Positions 62,580 through 64,000 of a DNA stretch of 64,000 nucleotides are shown in pieces; positions within the stretch are counted from its first letter, which is position 1; every line of letters begins with the position of its first letter. Both the position numbers and the translations under genes were made by a program. The notes under the pieces were generated by a model that saw nothing but the letters and a program-made list of their open reading frames with translations, was not told the DNA's origin and searched no databases. Source of the DNA: Gammaproteobacteria bacterium 42_54_T18 (GTDB lineage: Bacteria > Pseudomonadota > Gammaproteobacteria > Pseudomonadales > Ketobacteraceae); the NCBI GenBank assembly GCA_002163245.1, contig MAAL01000096.1, positions 1 to 64,000 of the forward strand, given 5' to 3'.

Positions 62580-63461
62580 TTAAGCCCCGTAAACTTTTTG
62601 TGCAGGCACTTCATTCGCTAGCAATTCATCCATTGCTCCAGCAATTTCAGCAGCCTTCCACTTATCGCCTTTATCAACGCCTTTAGTACTCTTCCAGCCA
62701 TCAGCAATAGATATTTTTCCACCTTCAGCTTCAAATATACGCCCAGTTATACCAGAGGACTCTTCACTTCCAAGCCATACCACTAAAGGTGCCACATTCG
62801 CGGGATCATAATAATCAAAAGAACCATCTTCTGGTTTTTTCATCATGTCGGCAAAAACATCTTCCGTCATACCCGTTCGACCTGCTGGTGCAAGCCCGTT
62901 GGCAGTAATACCGTATCGACCAAGCTCTGCTGATTGGTTTAAGGTTAGCGATGCGATACCGCCTTTTGCTGCGGCATAGTTGGATTGTCCAACAGATCCG
63001 TTTAAACCAGCGCCAGATGATGTGTTAATGATACGCGCAGCAATTTTATTACCTTGCTTACTTTGATCTCTCCAGTAATGTACCGCATGACTTGCGATAC
63101 AGAAGTGACCTTTAAGGTGAACCGCGATAACCGTATCCCACTCAGCTTCGGTCATAGAAGCAAACATACGGTCACGACAAACACCGGCATTATTAACAAC
63201 AACATGAAGCGTACCGTAAGCTTCAATAGCTTGTTTTACAGCACTTTCAGAATCAGCATAGTTAGTGATGTCAGAGGTGTTAACGATAGCTTCACCGCCT
63301 GAGGCCTTAATGGCGTCAACAGTACTTTGTGCTGCTGCTTCGTTGATGTCATTAACAACAACTTTTGCACCTTCTGCAGCAAATGCTTTCGCGTAGGAGG
63401 CTCCTAATCCGCCGCCTGCTCCAGTGATAATAACGACTCGATCTTTACAAATTGCTGACAT
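62580..63461 (-). CDS. Short-chain dehydrogenase (17beta-HSD4-like/steroid beta-oxidation)
   Basis: 293 residues. The cofactor motif is VVIITGAGGGLGASYAKAFAAEGAKVVVNDI; NNAGVCRDRMFASMTEAEWDTVIAVHLKGHFCIASHAVHYW follows, then SSGAGLNGSVGQSNYAAAKGGIASLT with the Ser-Tyr-Lys triad. The arrangement resembles the dehydrogenase part of 17beta-HSD type 4 and 3-hydroxyacyl-CoA dehydrogenases of steroid catabolism. The C-terminal about 50 residues (KGDKWKAAEIAGAMDELLANEVPAQKVYGA) are longer than a minimal SDR. It lies between a thiolase and the acyl-CoA dehydrogenases. Confidence 0.82.
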   Translation of the reverse strand: MSAICKDRVVIITGAGGGLGASYAKAFAAEGAKVVVNDINEAAAQSTVDAIKASGGEAIVNTSDITNYADSESAVKQAIEAYGTLHVVVNNAGVCRDRMFASMTEAEWDTVIAVHLKGHFCIASHAVHYWRDQSKQGNKIAARIINTSSGAGLNGSVGQSNYAAAKGGIASLTLNQSAELGRYGITANGLAPAGRTGMTEDVFADMMKKPEDGSFDYYDPANVAPLVVWLGSEESSGITGRIFEAEGGKISIADGWKSTKGVDKGDKWKAAEIAGAMDELLANEVPAQKVYGA

Positions 63462-63497
63462 GACATTTCCTTTGGATTCTTTTGGTGTTCAGGTTAC

Positions 63498-64000
63498 CTA
63501 CGACAATCGTTCAATAATGGTTACATTAGCCTGACCGCCACCTTCACACATGGTTTGTAAACCATACCGTCCACCGGTACGTTCTAACTCATGTAATAAG
63601 GTTGTCATTAGCTTAGTACCCGTCGCCCCCAATGGATGTCCCAGAGCAATAGCCCCACCATTCACATTGGTTTTTGCATGGTCATAACCCGTCTCCTTTA
63701 ACCATGCCATAGCTACCGATGCGAATGCCTCGTTAATTTCGACTAGATCGATGTCTTTTAACGTCATTCCGGCCTTTTTTAACGCATATTCTGTTGCATT
63801 TATCGGTGCTGTTAACATCCAGATAGGGTCAGCGGCACGAACAGACATATGATGTATACGTGCGCGAGGTTTTAGGTTGTAACGTTTTAAAGCATCTTCG
63901 GACACAATTAACATCGCCGAAGCCGCGTCACAGGTTTGAGAAGACACACCAGCAGTCACTTTATCGCAGCCAAACAACCCATCTAACTCGGCCATTTTCT
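63498..64000 (-). CDS. Thiolase (acetyl-CoA acetyltransferase type), C-terminal part only
   Basis: Runs off the right edge of the window. The visible 167 residues contain DAASAMLIVSEDALKRYNLKPRARIHH, EINEAFASVAMAWLKETG, NGGAIALGHPLGATGTKLMTTLL with the catalytic His, and MCEGGGQANVTIIERL with the second catalytic Cys in a CEGGGQ context. The Cys nucleophile and N-terminal half lie beyond base 64000. It is in line with the SDR after 36 bases. It is a separate gene from the thiolase at 57305 and has a different C-terminal motif. Confidence 0.85.
   Translation of the reverse strand, partial: KMAELDGLFGCDKVTAGVSSQTCDAASAMLIVSEDALKRYNLKPRARIHHMSVRAADPIWMLTAPINATEYALKKAGMTLKDIDLVEINEAFASVAMAWLKETGYDHAKTNVNGGAIALGHPLGATGTKLMTTLLHELERTGGRYGLQTMCEGGGQANVTIIERLS

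Overview
The window reads as chromosomal DNA of an AT-leaning, probably marine, lipid-degrading gammaproteobacterium. The basis is the gene content: a FabR-type regulator, two FadL/OmpP1-type outer-membrane proteins, a wax ester synthase/DGAT, ElaA and YigZ, five diguanylate cyclases and a steroid-type beta-oxidation cluster. The genus cannot be fixed from sequence alone; the Cellvibrionales/Spongiibacteraceae are a guess from this mix. I saw no rRNA, tRNA or CRISPR array.

Layout. 0-0.65 kb: four tandem 23-bp repeats that look like the end of an IS21-type element, which cuts off the 3' end of a glutathione S-transferase (GST) gene. 0.75-9.4 kb: mixed accessory genes (a membrane-anchored deiodinase-like protein, a GlxA-type regulator, GST, MAPEG, a SnoaL-like protein, an orphan RHS protein, a membrane peroxiredoxin). 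9.7-17.7 kb: three diguanylate cyclases around a large lipoprotein that may be a TULIP-type lipid carrier. 17.7-21.6 kb: a PaaX-type regulator with a fatty-acid desaturase, a PaaI-type thioesterase and a START-domain protein, ended by a strong terminator and preceded by a perfect 20-bp inverted repeat. 21.7-26.1 kb: a periplasmic binding protein with a hybrid sensor kinase.

26.1-36.3 kb holds several genes broken by frameshifts (a FadL paralogue, an SDR, an SRPBCC protein, and the start of one GST), with FabR, HxlR and YigZ among them. 33.7-42.7 kb is an aromatic-ring cleavage cluster (VOC extradiol dioxygenase, FAH-family hydrolase, flavin monooxygenase, three GSTs) with a divergent TetR regulator. 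A 32-bp sequence upstream of the dioxygenase recurs upstream of the intact FadL, suggesting one regulon for uptake and catabolism. 43-56.8 kb: two DUF962/Mpo1-like proteins, a PhnD-like binding protein overlapping a diguanylate cyclase gene, an ABC exporter, ElaA, two TetR regulators beside the wax ester synthase, a solute-binding protein, a porin with a half-size PstS-like protein, and a REC-GGDEF response regulator.

57.3-64 kb is a minus-strand cluster (thiolase, SDR, two acyl-CoA dehydrogenases, an IpdF-like SDR, MaoC, thiolase) matching steroid C/D-ring (HIP) degradation. Its last three genes are bracketed by two inverted copies of an unusual nested palindrome: a 73-bp core 90% identical between copies, inside outer stems that are unrelated in sequence yet nearly perfectly self-complementary in each copy. 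This is the strongest candidate for an undescribed element in the window.
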